NCBI RefSeq assembly: GCF_010731115.1
Contig: NZ_AP022616.1
Coordinates: forward strand, 3,472,001 to 3,536,000
From: Mycolicibacterium phocaicum
Lineage (GTDB): Bacteria; Actinomycetota; Actinomycetes; Mycobacteriales; Mycobacteriaceae
Direction: 5' to 3'
DNA: 64,000 bases
Position numbers and translations under genes: made by a program. Shown here one piece after another: positions 27,029-36,322 of this stretch (its first letter is position 1; every line of letters begins with the position of its first letter). The notes under the pieces were generated by a model. The model was not told the DNA's origin. It did no database searches and was given only the letters and a program-made list of their open reading frames with translations.

Positions 27029-28207
27029 CTACTCAGGCAGGCGCTGACTGATCTCGAAGGCCAAGCACAGCTCGGCGACGTCGCGGGGGCGGGACAGGGA
27101 CCGTCCCGTCCGCTCCTCGATGCGATGCAGCCGGTGCCGAATAGTGTTGGGGTGACAGAAGATTGCGGCGGCGGCTTCATTGGCGGAGCCGCCGGCGTCG
27201 AGCCACGCCTGGAAGGTCTGGGACAGCACGGCCCGCTCCTCGGCGGGCAGCCCACGCAGCCCGCCGAGTACCGATTCCTCGATCCGGTTCATCACCTCCG
27301 GCGCACTGACGGCGGCGAACGCCAGTGGCGCGTCGTCGAAGGCGCAGACGAAGCCATCACGGCTCGGCCGGCCGGCCACCGCCAGCCGGGCCAGACGCAG
27401 GCCCTCACCCGTCTCCGCCAAACTTGCGAACGCCGGGCTCAGGCCGACGCGCGCCGTCGCGATCTTGCGCAGCACCTCGACCAGCACGCCGTACGTCGCG
27501 TCCTGCCGCAGGTGCACGACGCCGACCTGCAGGTCGGGCAGCAGGCGCCAGGCCGAGCGGATGTCGCGGGCCGCGAGCTTGCTCGCGATCTCGGGTAGCC
27601 CGAGCTTGCCGATGGCCGGAATCTCCGCCGCCGCAACCACATACGGACCCGTCGTGGGCAGTCCCAGCAGATCGGCTGCCTCCCAGAGACTCTGGTTGTC
27701 GGTGATGCGCCCGAGCAGCACCGCCTCGACCAGAGCCGACCGCTCCTCTTCCCGATCCATGATCTGGCTGGTGAGCTGCTCGCGGTAGGCGCCGGTCATC
27801 GCCTGGGTGAACTCGTCCTGGCTCAGGAAGATGCGCGCACTGGCCTCGAGGATGGATTCGGTCGGGATGCCGGCCTCCCGCGCGGCGGCGACGCTGCTCT
27901 CCCACATGAAGCGGAAACCGATGCGATAGGCCGTCATCACCGCGGCCAACGGGATGCCCTCGACGGCGCGTTGCCGGCCGGTCGCTTCCGCCGGCGACAG
28001 GTCGGCCTCGCCGTCAGCGCAGAGGGTGTGGAACACGAAAGTCATGTTGGCGACGCAACTTTCGCGCACGTTGTCGCGCGCCGACGGGGTGGTGCGGTAG
28101 CCGTCGATGCGGCTGTAGATGCGGTCGGCCAGTTGCTCGCCGAGAGTCTCCACGCGCGTCAGCATGATCCGGCTGAGTTCCCGCATGTGCTCCTCGACCC
28201 CGGCCAT
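27029..28207 (-). CDS. PucR/CdaR-family transcriptional regulator
   Basis: This 392-residue regulator has a sensory N-terminal half and a C-terminal PucR-type helix-turn-helix. The last 60 residues contain FQAWLDAGGSANEAAAAIFC, HPNTIRHRLHRIEERTGRSL and RDVAELCLAFEI, which is the signature of this class. The middle (ALVEAVLLGRI, then the GGDEF-like CdaR region) also fits. It is transcribed away from the fadD-phaC-phaZ operon with 107 bp between the starts, so it probably controls that operon and itself. The effector is unknown. Confidence 0.85.
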   Translation of the reverse strand: MAGVEEHMRELSRIMLTRVETLGEQLADRIYSRIDGYRTTPSARDNVRESCVANMTFVFHTLCADGEADLSPAEATGRQRAVEGIPLAAVMTAYRIGFRFMWESSVAAAREAGIPTESILEASARIFLSQDEFTQAMTGAYREQLTSQIMDREEERSALVEAVLLGRITDNQSLWEAADLLGLPTTGPYVVAAAEIPAIGKLGLPEIASKLAARDIRSAWRLLPDLQVGVVHLRQDATYGVLVEVLRKIATARVGLSPAFASLAETGEGLRLARLAVAGRPSRDGFVCAFDDAPLAFAAVSAPEVMNRIEESVLGGLRGLPAEERAVLSQTFQAWLDAGGSANEAAAAIFCHPNTIRHRLHRIEERTGRSLSRPRDVAELCLAFEISQRLPE

Positions 28208-28314
28208 CAGCCAACCTTAGGCGAGGCGCCGATTGTGGCCGGTCACATTTGGCGGTGGTCACTGTTGTTCCCGCCACCATCGCCTCTGGGACCGCGCGGA
28301 ATCACGCTTGATAC

Positions 28315-29817
28315 ATGACCAACCTGAGCCAGAACCTCGTCGCCAGCGCCACCCGCCGCCCCGACAGCGTCGCGCTGCGCTGCGACGACCAGACCTACAC
28401 GTACGCCCAGTTCGACGACGCCGCCGCCCGCGTCGCCACGCTGCTGCGGCAGGCCGGCATCGAACCGGGTGACCGCGTGGGCGTCATGCTGCCGAACGGT
28501 CCGGCCTTCGCCGCCGCGTTCTACGGGATCCTGTACGCCGGCGCCGTCGCGGTGCCGATGAACCCGCTGCTCAAGGCGCCCGAGATCGAGTTCTACCTCT
28601 CCAACACCACGGCGAAGGCCCTGTTCGCCCCGCCGGCCTTCGCCGACGAAGCGCGGGCCGGTGCCGCCGCGGCGAGCGCGGGCTGGTGGATCGTCGACGA
28701 CGCCGGGTTGGCGGCGCTGATCGCGGACCTCCCGGCCCAACCGGCGCCGGTCGAGCGCGCCGGCGACGACACCGCCGTCGTCCTGCACACGTCGGGTACG
28801 ACGGGCAAGCCCAAGGGCGCCGAGCTGACCCACGGCGGCCTGGGCCGTAATGCCGACGTCTGCGTGCGGACGCTGCTAAACATCGGGCCCGACGACGTCG
28901 TCATGGGTTGCCTGCCGCTGTTCCATGTGTTCGGCCTGACGTGTGGCCTGAACTCGGCAGTGCTGGCCGGTGCGACGCTGAGCCTGCTGCCGCGCTTCGA
29001 CCCGGCCCGGACGCTCGAGTTGATCGAGCGCGACGGCGTCACCATCTTCGAGGGCGTGCCGACCATGTACTCGGCACTGCTGGCCGCGGCCGGCACGACG
29101 TCGACGGACACGCTGCGGATCGCCGTCTCGGGCGGCGCCGCGATCCCGGTACAGGTGCTGCAGGACTTCGAGAAGACTTTCGACTGCCCCGTGCTGGAGG
29201 GCTACGGCCTGTCCGAGACCTCGCCGGTGGCGGCGTTCAACCACCCGAACCGGCCGCGCAAGCCCGGTTCGATCGGTACGCCGGTCGAGGGGGTCGAGAT
29301 GCGCGTGGTCGACAACGACGGCGCCGAGGTGGCGCAGGGCGAGCCCGGCGAAATCCAGATCCGCGGACACAACGTCATGAAGGGCTACTGGAACCTGCCC
29401 GAGGCCACCGCGGAAGCCATCAACGCCGACGGCTGGTTCGCCACCGGCGACATCGCCCGTACCGATGAAGACGGCTACTACTACATCGTCGATCGCAAGA
29501 AGGCGCTCATCATCCGTGGCGGTTTCAACGTCTACCCACGCGAGATCGAAGAGGTGCTGTACACGCACCCGGCGGTCGCCGAGGCGGCTGTCGTGGGCAT
29601 CCCGCATGACTCGCTCGGCGAGGAGGTCGGCGCCGCCGTCAGCCTCAAGCCCGGCATCGAGGTCGCCGCCGACGAACTCCGCGAGTTCGTCAAGAGCCAG
29701 GTGGCCGCCTACAAGTACCCGCGACGCATCTGGTTCCTCGACGACCTGCCCAAGGGCCCGACCGGGAAGCTCCTCCGTCGCGAAATCACCATTCCCGCAA
29801 GCGAAAGCGACAACTGA
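28315..29817 (+). CDS. Long-chain fatty acid-CoA ligase (FadD type)
   Basis: This 500-residue ANL-superfamily ligase activates fatty acids to acyl-CoA through an acyl-adenylate. The AMP-binding signature is VLHTSGTTGKPKGAELTH; other core motifs are VLEGYGLSETSP, GWFATGDIAR, DRKKALIIRGGFNVYPREIE and the catalytic Lys in LPKGPTGKLLRREI. It is the first gene of an operon with a PHA synthase-like gene (1 base gap) and a depolymerase-like gene, which suggests it feeds or salvages hydroxyacyl chains for that pathway. The specific chain length cannot be read from the sequence. Confidence 0.9.
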   Translation: MTNLSQNLVASATRRPDSVALRCDDQTYTYAQFDDAAARVATLLRQAGIEPGDRVGVMLPNGPAFAAAFYGILYAGAVAVPMNPLLKAPEIEFYLSNTTAKALFAPPAFADEARAGAAAASAGWWIVDDAGLAALIADLPAQPAPVERAGDDTAVVLHTSGTTGKPKGAELTHGGLGRNADVCVRTLLNIGPDDVVMGCLPLFHVFGLTCGLNSAVLAGATLSLLPRFDPARTLELIERDGVTIFEGVPTMYSALLAAAGTTSTDTLRIAVSGGAAIPVQVLQDFEKTFDCPVLEGYGLSETSPVAAFNHPNRPRKPGSIGTPVEGVEMRVVDNDGAEVAQGEPGEIQIRGHNVMKGYWNLPEATAEAINADGWFATGDIARTDEDGYYYIVDRKKALIIRGGFNVYPREIEEVLYTHPAVAEAAVVGIPHDSLGEEVGAAVSLKPGIEVAADELREFVKSQVAAYKYPRRIWFLDDLPKGPTGKLLRREITIPASESDN

Positions 29818-29818
29818 C

Positions 29819-31504
29819 ATGGCAACCCTGCACCCCGACGAGCTTGCGGCACCACTCGACCTGCTCCTGACGAGCGCCACCAAACCGTTCGCCCGCCGGA
29901 TGCTGCCCGACCAGACGTGGGCCCGCATGGCCGTCAGCCTGGCCAAACAGCCCGGCACTCTGCTGGAGCGTGGCAAGGAGCTGGCCGGCGAGCTCGGCAG
30001 CATCGCTTCCGGGGAGTCCGACCGCGCCCCACAGCGCGCCGACAAGCGCTTCAGCGACCCTGCGTGGCAACAGAATCCGCTACTGCACCGCATCATGCAG
30101 GGCTACCTGGCCGCGTCGGACACCGCCGAGAAGCTGTTCTCCGACGCCGACCTGGACTGGCGCGACGAAGCGCGGATGCGGTTCGTCTTCGACAACGCCA
30201 TCGAAGGCCTGGCGCCCACCAACAACCCGCTGATCAGCCCGCTCGGCTGGAAAGCGATGATCGACACCGGCGGGCTCAGCGCCGTCCGCGGCCTGAAAGC
30301 CTTTGCCCGCGACATCATGTCGTCGCCGCGGGTGCCCGCCATGGTCGAGCCGGACGCCTACACCGTCGGCGAGACGGTCGCCGTCACCAAAGGCGCTGTG
30401 GTGCTGCAGACCCGGATGTTCGAGCTCATCCAGTACGCACCCCAGACCCCGACCGTGCACACCGTGCCGCTGCTGATGGTGCCGCCGGTGATCAACAAGT
30501 ACTACATCATGGACATCGCTCCGGGGCGCAGCATGATCGAGTACTTCGTGCAGCAGGGCCAGCAGGTGTTCGCGATCTCGTGGCGCAATCCGCAAGCCCG
30601 GCACAAGGATTGGGACATCAATGCCTATGGCGCGGCGATCATCGAGGCCATTGACGCGGTGCGCGCCATCACCGGCGCGGCCGGCACCCATCTGATGGCG
30701 AGCTGCTCGGGCGGCATCATCACCGCCATGACCGCGGCACACCTGGCCGAGAGCGGCGACGGCGACAAGGTCGCGAGCCTCACGCTGGCCGTGACGGTGC
30801 TGGACCAGGACCGGGCCGGATTCGCCTCTGCCGCAATGAGTGACCGTGCGGCGCAAGCCGCCATCGCCACGTCGGCCCGCAAGGGCTACCTGGACGGCAA
30901 GGCCATGGCCGAGATGTTCGCGTGGCTGCGACCGACCGATCTGGTGTGGCGCTACTGGGTGAACAACTACGTGCAGGGCCGCAGCCCCGCGGCGTTCGAC
31001 GTGCTGTTCTGGAACGCCGACACCACCCGCATGACGGCCGCCCTGCACCGCGACATGGTGATGATGGGCCTGCACAATTCGCTGGTGACTCCAGGCGCGG
31101 TGAGCATGCTCGGCACGCCCGTCGACCTGTCCAAGATCACCTGCGACGCCTACGTCATCGGTGGCATCGCCGACCACATCTCGCCGTGGCAGGCCACCTA
31201 CCGCAGCGCGAAGTTGTTGGGCAGCAAGGACAACCGCTATGTACTGTCCACCAGCGGCCACATCGCGGCACTGGTCAACCCGCCGGGCAACCCGAAGGCG
31301 TCGTACCGGATCGGCCAGGTCGCCGACGGAACGCCGGAGGAATGGCTCACCGAGGCCGAGAAGTCCAGCGATTCTTGGTGGCCCGACTACGTCACGTGGC
31401 TGGCCGAGCGCAGCGGCGACCACGTCGACGCCCCCAAGACGCTGGGCGCCGATGGCTTCCTCGCCACCGGTCCGGCGCCCGGCACGTACGTGCTGCAGAA
31501 ATGA
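29819..31504 (+). CDS. phaC: Class I-type poly(hydroxyalkanoate) synthase PhaC
   Basis: This alpha/beta-hydrolase-fold synthase polymerises hydroxyacyl-CoA. It has 561 residues, near the size of class I/II PhaC. The lipase-like box is LMASCSGGII, with the catalytic Cys at about residue 296. WRNPQARHKDWDINAY, VRAITGAAGTHLM and IGGIADHISPWQ with a C-terminal STSGHIAALVNPPGNPKAS provide the conserved Asp and His. ATG 29819 starts one base after the fadD stop. The gene overlaps the next start (ATGA). Mycobacteria are not classical PHA producers, so the true product could be a short or unusual polymer. Confidence 0.88.
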   Translation: MATLHPDELAAPLDLLLTSATKPFARRMLPDQTWARMAVSLAKQPGTLLERGKELAGELGSIASGESDRAPQRADKRFSDPAWQQNPLLHRIMQGYLAASDTAEKLFSDADLDWRDEARMRFVFDNAIEGLAPTNNPLISPLGWKAMIDTGGLSAVRGLKAFARDIMSSPRVPAMVEPDAYTVGETVAVTKGAVVLQTRMFELIQYAPQTPTVHTVPLLMVPPVINKYYIMDIAPGRSMIEYFVQQGQQVFAISWRNPQARHKDWDINAYGAAIIEAIDAVRAITGAAGTHLMASCSGGIITAMTAAHLAESGDGDKVASLTLAVTVLDQDRAGFASAAMSDRAAQAAIATSARKGYLDGKAMAEMFAWLRPTDLVWRYWVNNYVQGRSPAAFDVLFWNADTTRMTAALHRDMVMMGLHNSLVTPGAVSMLGTPVDLSKITCDAYVIGGIADHISPWQATYRSAKLLGSKDNRYVLSTSGHIAALVNPPGNPKASYRIGQVADGTPEEWLTEAEKSSDSWWPDYVTWLAERSGDHVDAPKTLGADGFLATGPAPGTYVLQK

Positions 31505-32316
31505 CGGTCACCGAGCGGTACGTGTCGGTCTGCGGCCAGCGCCTGCGGGTTCGCGTCGACCGCGGTCGCGACATGGGCGCGGTTCCTCTGGTGCTGTGCA
31601 ACGGCATCGGCGCGAGCCTGGAGGTGCTCGACCCCTTCGTCGAGCACTTGCCGGGCACCGTGATCCGGTTCGACGTGCCCGGCACCGGCGGGTCGCCAAC
31701 CTCCTTCGCGCCCTACGGCTTTCCCTACCTGGCCTGGGTGCTGGGCCGGCTGCTGAACAAGCTGGGGTTCACCGTGGTCGACATCCTGGGCCTGTCCTGG
31801 GGTGGGGCGCTGGCGCAGCAATTCGCATTCCAGAACCCGCGCCGCTGCCGGCGGCTGGTGCTGGTGGCCACCGGGACGGGCGCGGTGATGGTGCCCGGGC
31901 ATCCGCGCGTGCTCGCGAAAATGGTTACGCCGAAGCGGTTCTCGAATGCCGCGTACGCCGCCTCGATCGCCGGTGAACTCTACGGTGGCACCGTGCGGCA
32001 GCACGGCGACGACATCGCCAAGCTGTTCCTGCAGCAGCTGCACGCCGGCTCGAAGGTCGGCTACGTGCATCAACTGCTGGCCGGCGCGGTGTGGACGAGC
32101 ATCCACGCGCTGCCTGCGGTCCGTCAGGAAACGCTGATCGTGGCGGGCACCGACGACCCGATCATCCCCGTCGCCAACGCCCGCATCATGAACTTCCTAC
32201 TGCCGCACTCGCATCTGCATTTGCACTCCGGCGGGCACGTCGACCTCATCACCAATGCCGGCGAGCTGGCGCCGGTGATCACTCAGTTCCTCAACGAGCC
32301 CGGGGCACGCGCCTGA
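31501..32316 (+). CDS. PhaZ-like alpha/beta hydrolase
   Basis: This 271-residue alpha/beta hydrolase resembles intracellular poly(3-hydroxyalkanoate) depolymerases. The oxyanion region is LVLCNGIGASLEVLDPFV, the nucleophile is Ser in ILGLSWGGALAQQFA, the acid is in IVAGTDDPIIPVANA, and the His is in HSGGHVDLIT. FDVPGTGGSP is typical of the PhaZ group. The ATG overlaps the phaC stop, so synthesis and breakdown genes are translated together. A simple esterase role is the alternative. Confidence 0.82.
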   Translation: MTVTERYVSVCGQRLRVRVDRGRDMGAVPLVLCNGIGASLEVLDPFVEHLPGTVIRFDVPGTGGSPTSFAPYGFPYLAWVLGRLLNKLGFTVVDILGLSWGGALAQQFAFQNPRRCRRLVLVATGTGAVMVPGHPRVLAKMVTPKRFSNAAYAASIAGELYGGTVRQHGDDIAKLFLQQLHAGSKVGYVHQLLAGAVWTSIHALPAVRQETLIVAGTDDPIIPVANARIMNFLLPHSHLHLHSGGHVDLITNAGELAPVITQFLNEPGARA

Positions 32317-32353
32317 CCGGGTGCCGCGGCGCCGCCCGGTGGAGCTCTCTCCC

Positions 32354-32424
32354 TCGGCACATGCGATCTGGAGCGGTCAACTTTCCTTGACCGTCAAGGC
32401 AAGTTGACCGCTCCCGGCGAGAGT
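32354..32424. repeat. Palindromic repeat family P2, copy 1
   Basis: GGCACATGCGATCTGGAGCG followed by a hairpin with 13-bp perfect arms (32371-32383 and 32401-32413) lies between phaZ and a small helix-turn-helix gene, which converge here. It is one of four copies of the family with core GTCAACTTTCC...GGAAAGTTGAC. It could act as a bidirectional terminator but has no U-tract. Confidence 0.75.
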
Positions 32425-32468
32425 TCTGTAGAGAGACAGTCCCTCCGGCCCCGTCCCCTCGGCAAACC

Positions 32469-32825
32469 TCAGCCGGCCCGGTCTCGGAACCGGCTGTGCA
32501 GCGCCTGCTTGGAGACGCCGAGAACCCTCGCTATCTCGGGCCACGTCCACCCAGCAGCCCGAGCCCGAACGACGGCCTGGTCGTAGCGCTCCTTCGCGGC
32601 GTCCAGCCCGTCGCGCGCTTCGGCCAACGCGCGCAAGCTGTTTCCACTGTAGAAATCGGCCAGCACCGGATCGGGTTCGGGTTCGGGCTCCTCGAACACG
32701 TCGTCATCGGGCACGTCGTCGTAGATGCCATTGAGGGCGCGGTAGGCATCCTCCTCGCCCAGGAGATTCACCAGCGCACGACGACCCAGCTCACGCATGT
32801 ACGGGTCGTCACTCGGTCCACCCAT
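32469..32825 (-). CDS. Small helix-turn-helix protein
   Basis: This 118-residue protein has a C-terminal helix-turn-helix (AGWTWPEIARVLGVSKQALHSRF, residues about 90-112) of the type found in small actinobacterial DNA-binding proteins. It is preceded by a coiled-coil-like segment (LRALAEARDGLDAAKERYDQ) and an acidic stretch rich in Asp/Glu/Pro. ATG 32825 follows the strong site GGGGAGGG; the longer frame to 32933 covers repeat DNA. It stands alone between two P2 repeats. Its targets are unknown. Confidence 0.75.
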   Translation of the reverse strand: MGGPSDDPYMRELGRRALVNLLGEEDAYRALNGIYDDVPDDDVFEEPEPEPDPVLADFYSGNSLRALAEARDGLDAAKERYDQAVVRARAAGWTWPEIARVLGVSKQALHSRFRDRAG

Positions 32826-32890
32826 GTTTCCCTCCCCAGAGATGTTCGGGAAGTATGCGCCCGGGCACCGACAGCTTCTGCGGACGAGCA

Positions 32891-32985
32891 CCTGTCTCTG
32901 GGACATGTTCGATCTGGTCCGGTCAACTTGCATTGACGGTCAACGAAAGTTGACCGTGCCAAATCGCATGTGCCGCAGGAGAGGC
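32891..32985. repeat. Palindromic repeat family P2, copy 2 (two-sided)
   Basis: This is the largest copy. Both outer arms are present: CCTGTCTCTGGGACATGTTCGATCTGG on the left (in parts) and CCAAATCGCATGTGCCGCAGGAG on the right, around the inner GGTCAACTT/AAGTTGACC pair. The other copies keep only one outer arm. It lies upstream of the small helix-turn-helix gene; the stretch 32826-33096 otherwise holds no gene. Confidence 0.7.
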
Positions 32986-33096
32986 GACACGCCAATGCCC
33001 GACACGCCGACGACCGCAGGCAAAGGCGGTGGGCGGATCGGACAGGCTCAGGCGGCGCGGGCCGGACAGGCTCAGGCGTCGGTCGGGGGGCGGGGC

Positions 33097-33810
33097 TCAG
33101 GCGACGACGCCGCCGACGAGATGGCCGACGAGGTAGGTGGCACTCAGGGCCAGCGCACCACCGATGACGTTGCGTGCCACGGCCTTTCCGACCGGCGCAC
33201 CGCCGAGCCGGGCCGACACCACGCCGGTGATCGCCAATGCCAGCAGCACCGCGAACATGGTGACCGGAACGCGGAGCGCCGTCGGGGGCAGCAGGATCGC
33301 CACCAACGGCAACAGCGCGCCGATGGTGAACGACACCGCCGACGAGAAGGCCGCCGCCCATGGGTTGGCCAGATCGCCTGGCGTGATGCCCAACTCGACG
33401 ACCGCATGCGCGGCGAACGCATTGTGGTCGGTCAGTTCCTCGGCCGCGGTGCGGGCCGTCGACACCGACAGTCCGCGCCCCTCCAACAGGCCGGCCAACT
33501 CATCGAGTTCGGCGGCGGGGTCTTCCTTGAGCTCGCGCTTCTCCTTGGCCAGCAAGGCCTGTTCGGTGTCGCGCTGCGAGCTCACCGACACGTACTCGCC
33601 CAACGCCATCGATATCGCGCCGGCCACCAGCCCGGCCATGCCGGCGGTGAAGATCGGCCCTCGTTCGGCCGTCGCGGCCGCGACACCGACGACGATGCCG
33701 GCAGTCGACACGATGCCGTCATTGGCGCCGAGCACGCCGGCGCGCAACCAGTTCAGCTTTGACGCAACCGAACCCGCGTGGGGCTCTGCTTCATGGGACG
33801 AGATCGCCAT
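33097..33810 (-). CDS. VIT1/CCC1-family iron/manganese transporter
   Basis: This 237-residue membrane protein is of the VIT/CCC1 family, which moves Fe2+ or Mn2+ across membranes. NWLRAGVLGANDGIVSTAGIVVGVA and AGLVAGAISMALGEYVSVSSQRD form the first two helices. A cytoplasmic Glu/Lys-rich loop (KEKRELKEDPAAELDELAG) is the metal-binding region, and three more helices follow. All five expected membrane segments can be seen. It is a single gene; the metal it carries is not known. Confidence 0.88.
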   Translation of the reverse strand: MAISSHEAEPHAGSVASKLNWLRAGVLGANDGIVSTAGIVVGVAAATAERGPIFTAGMAGLVAGAISMALGEYVSVSSQRDTEQALLAKEKRELKEDPAAELDELAGLLEGRGLSVSTARTAAEELTDHNAFAAHAVVELGITPGDLANPWAAAFSSAVSFTIGALLPLVAILLPPTALRVPVTMFAVLLALAITGVVSARLGGAPVGKAVARNVIGGALALSATYLVGHLVGGVVA

Positions 33811-33871
33811 TCCTGCAACGCTATGCGGGCGCGCGGCGATCCGCCAGCCAATGAAGCCTTGCCAAACCTGC

Positions 33872-34789
33872 TCAGGATTCCAGTTTTTTGAGCACCGCGC
33901 GGGTGCGGGCCCGGCCTTCGGCCGACGGATCGAAGGTCACGCCGACGTATTCGTCGACACCGGCGGCTTCGAGTTCGGCCAGCCGATCACGCACCGTCTG
34001 CTCGTCGCCGATGATCGCGATGTCCTCCGGACCGGCGTAGCCCTCGCGGTCGAGCATGGCCCGGTACGACGGCAGGTAGCCGTACATCGCGAACTGCTCG
34101 GCGGCCTGCTTGCGGGCGCCGTCGACGTCGTCGGTCACGGCAACCGGAATGGCGGCGACCACCCGCACCGCGTCGGCGCGACCGGCGTCGGCGGCGGCTT
34201 GGCGCAACGTCGGACCGACATGGCCCGCAAGGGTTTTCGGCCCGGTCATCCAGGTGACGGTGCCCGAGGACCGGCGCCCGGCGATCTGCAGCAGCTTCGG
34301 CCCGAGCGCGGCGATGTACACGGGCGGCGTCGGTGCCCCGGGGATCATCAGCGCGCCGCGCGTGGTCACCGTCTCGCCGGTGGCGTCGGCCTTCTCGCCG
34401 CTCAGCAGCGGCAGCAGGCCGTCCAGGTATTCGTTGAGCCGGCGCACTGGCTTGTCCCACGGGATGCCCCACATGCCCTCGGTGACGGCCTGGTGCGTCA
34501 TCCCGAGCCCGAGCAGCAGTCGGCCGCCCGCCATCTGGCTGATGGTCAGCGCGCGCTGCGCCAGCAGCATCGGAAGCTGATTCTGAATCGGCAGCACGCC
34601 GGTGCCGACCTCGATGCCGTCGACCTCCCGCAATCCGACCGTCAGCACGGTGAGAAGGTCTGGCTCGTAAGGCATCTGGGCGAACCAGGCCCGGCGGAAG
34701 CCCTCGTCACGCAGCTGGGCGAGGTACGCGACGGTGTCGTCGACAGGCGATTTGAGACCACTCAACGAACCGAAAATGCTGATCTGCAC
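33872..34789 (-). CDS. LLM-class F420-dependent oxidoreductase
   Basis: This luciferase-like (LLM) oxidoreductase of 305 residues probably uses coenzyme F420, as is common in mycobacteria. ISIFGSLSGL at the start, FRRAWFAQMPYEPDLLTVL, IEVGTGVLPIQNQLPMLLAQ, the glycine-rich RLLLGLGMTHQ and PPVYIAALGPKLLQIAGRRSSG are family motifs. GTG 34789 is chosen because AAGGAG lies 6 bases upstream; the longer frame to 34837 has no such site. The substrate is unknown. It is divergent from the TDT transporter gene. Confidence 0.82.
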   Translation of the reverse strand: MQISIFGSLSGLKSPVDDTVAYLAQLRDEGFRRAWFAQMPYEPDLLTVLTVGLREVDGIEVGTGVLPIQNQLPMLLAQRALTISQMAGGRLLLGLGMTHQAVTEGMWGIPWDKPVRRLNEYLDGLLPLLSGEKADATGETVTTRGALMIPGAPTPPVYIAALGPKLLQIAGRRSSGTVTWMTGPKTLAGHVGPTLRQAAADAGRADAVRVVAAIPVAVTDDVDGARKQAAEQFAMYGYLPSYRAMLDREGYAGPEDIAIIGDEQTVRDRLAELEAAGVDEYVGVTFDPSAEGRARTRAVLKKLES

Positions 34790-34870
34790 GGGATGCTCCT
34801 TGAGGCCGGATTGGGTCACCTGTTTGTATCGAACCATGACTTCCCAGCGAGTAGTGAAGGCGGATCACGC

Positions 34871-35986
34871 ATGAGTACGGATGCGCCCGAGACTGCCCGG
34901 CTGCAATATTTCGGGCCCAACTGGTTCGCCTCGGTGATGGGCACCGGCATCGTCGCCACCGCGGCCGCGTCGCTGCCCGTGCACCTGCCGGGCCTGCGGG
35001 GCTTTGCCGAAGGCGTCTGGGTGATCGCCACCGCTCTGCTGGTGCTGCTGATCGTCGCGGTGTCGGTGCAGTGGGTGCGCCACCCGACGGTGGCGCGCAG
35101 CCAGGTGCGCAACCCGCAGATGACGCACTTCTACGGCGCGGCGCCGATGGCGCTGATGACCGTCGGCCTCGGCGCGCTGTTGATCGGCAAGGACCTGATC
35201 GGCACGCGCTTCGCCGTCGACCTCGACTGGATCCTGTGGACCGCGGGCACCATCGGCGGTCTGTTCACCGCGATGACCATTCCGTTCCTGATGTTCACGC
35301 AGCTGGAAGTCGGGCCGGACGCCGCATTCGGCGGCTGGCTCATGCCCGTCGTGCCGCCGATGGTGTCGGCGGCGTCGGGGGCGCTGCTGCTGCCGCACCT
35401 GCCGTCGGGCACCGCCCGCACCACGATGTTCTACGGCTGCTTCGCGATGTTCGGGCTGTCGCTGATCGCGGCGCTGATCATCATCACGATGATCTGGAGC
35501 CGGCTCGCGCACTACGGCACCTCGGGATCGGCGCGCGTGCCGACACTGTGGATCGTGCTGGGCCCGCTGGGGCAGGGCATCACCGCCGCGGGACTGCTGG
35601 GGACGGCGGCGGCTTCGGCCATCAGCCCGGAGCTGGCGTCGGGCATGAACATCTTCGCGGTGCTGTTCGGCGTTCCGGTGTGGGGTTTCGCGGTGCTGTG
35701 GATCAGCCTGGCCAGCGCACTGACGGTGCGGACCATGCGGCGCGGCATGCCTTTCGCCCTGACGTGGTGGAGCCTGACGTTCCCCGTCGGCACGTTCGTC
35801 ACGGGCACATCGCAACTCGCCGCACACACCGGGCTGCCGGCCTTCCGCGTCGCCGCGGTCCTGGCGTACGTCTTCCTGCTGTGCACCTGGGCGCTGGTTG
35901 CGGTACGGACGCTGCGTGGCAGTGTCGGAGGCAGCCTGTTCACCCCGCCACCTGCCCCGGCAGCCATCCACAAGGACCCGAAATGA
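34871..35986 (+). CDS. TDT-family (TehA-like) transporter
   Basis: This 371-residue membrane protein has about ten hydrophobic segments and is of the tellurite-resistance/dicarboxylate transporter (TDT, TehA/SLAC1-like) family. FGPNWFASVMGTGIVATAA is the typical first helix; later helices include GGWLMPVVPPMVSAASGALL and TWWSLTFPVGTFVTGTSQL. An upstream open frame of the same phase reaches 33137 but lies antisense to the VIT gene and is not real. The stop overlaps the DUF488 start (ATGA), so the two are an operon. The transported anion is unknown. Confidence 0.85.
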   Translation: MSTDAPETARLQYFGPNWFASVMGTGIVATAAASLPVHLPGLRGFAEGVWVIATALLVLLIVAVSVQWVRHPTVARSQVRNPQMTHFYGAAPMALMTVGLGALLIGKDLIGTRFAVDLDWILWTAGTIGGLFTAMTIPFLMFTQLEVGPDAAFGGWLMPVVPPMVSAASGALLLPHLPSGTARTTMFYGCFAMFGLSLIAALIIITMIWSRLAHYGTSGSARVPTLWIVLGPLGQGITAAGLLGTAAASAISPELASGMNIFAVLFGVPVWGFAVLWISLASALTVRTMRRGMPFALTWWSLTFPVGTFVTGTSQLAAHTGLPAFRVAAVLAYVFLLCTWALVAVRTLRGSVGGSLFTPPPAPAAIHKDPK

Positions 35987-36306
35987 TCGACACTGCTCGG
36001 GTGTACGACCCGGTTGATCCCGCCCAGCCGCCCCGGGTGACGGTGGACCGCTTGTGGCCCCGGGGAATTCACAAGGAAGACCCCCGGGTCGGCACCTGGA
36101 TGCCGCACGTCGCACCCTCGAACGAACTGCGCAAGTGGTATCACGCGCATCTGGACCAGTACGACGACTTCGCGGCCCGCTACCGCGAGGAGCTCGCCGA
36201 CTCAGAGGACTTGGCCAAGCTCCGGGCGATGGGACCCGTCACGCTGACGACCGCTGCCAAGGACGTCGCCATCAGCCATGTGCCGATCTTGGCGGCGCTC
36301 CTCTGA
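35983..36306 (+). CDS. DUF488 (YeaO-like) protein
   Basis: This 107-residue protein of the DUF488 family carries the hallmarks VDRLWPRGIHKEDPRV and WYHAHLDQYDDFAARYREEL. The ATG overlaps the stop of the TDT transporter gene, so the two are translated together. The family is widespread in bacteria, but no biochemical activity is firmly established. It has no signal peptide and is probably cytoplasmic. Confidence 0.85.
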   Translation: MIDTARVYDPVDPAQPPRVTVDRLWPRGIHKEDPRVGTWMPHVAPSNELRKWYHAHLDQYDDFAARYREELADSEDLAKLRAMGPVTLTTAAKDVAISHVPILAALL

Positions 36307-36322
36307 GCCTTTCGCGCCGCGG

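Noticed and set aside
32354..32985. CRISPR-like array of P2 repeats
   Set aside because: Copies are few, unequal in spacing and spread over 13 kb, with no regular spacers and no cas genes.
33137..34870. Plus-strand extension that would make the TDT transporter 949 residues long
   Set aside because: It is antisense to the VIT and LLM genes, and the family start (STDAPETARLQYFGPNW) lies at ATG 34871.
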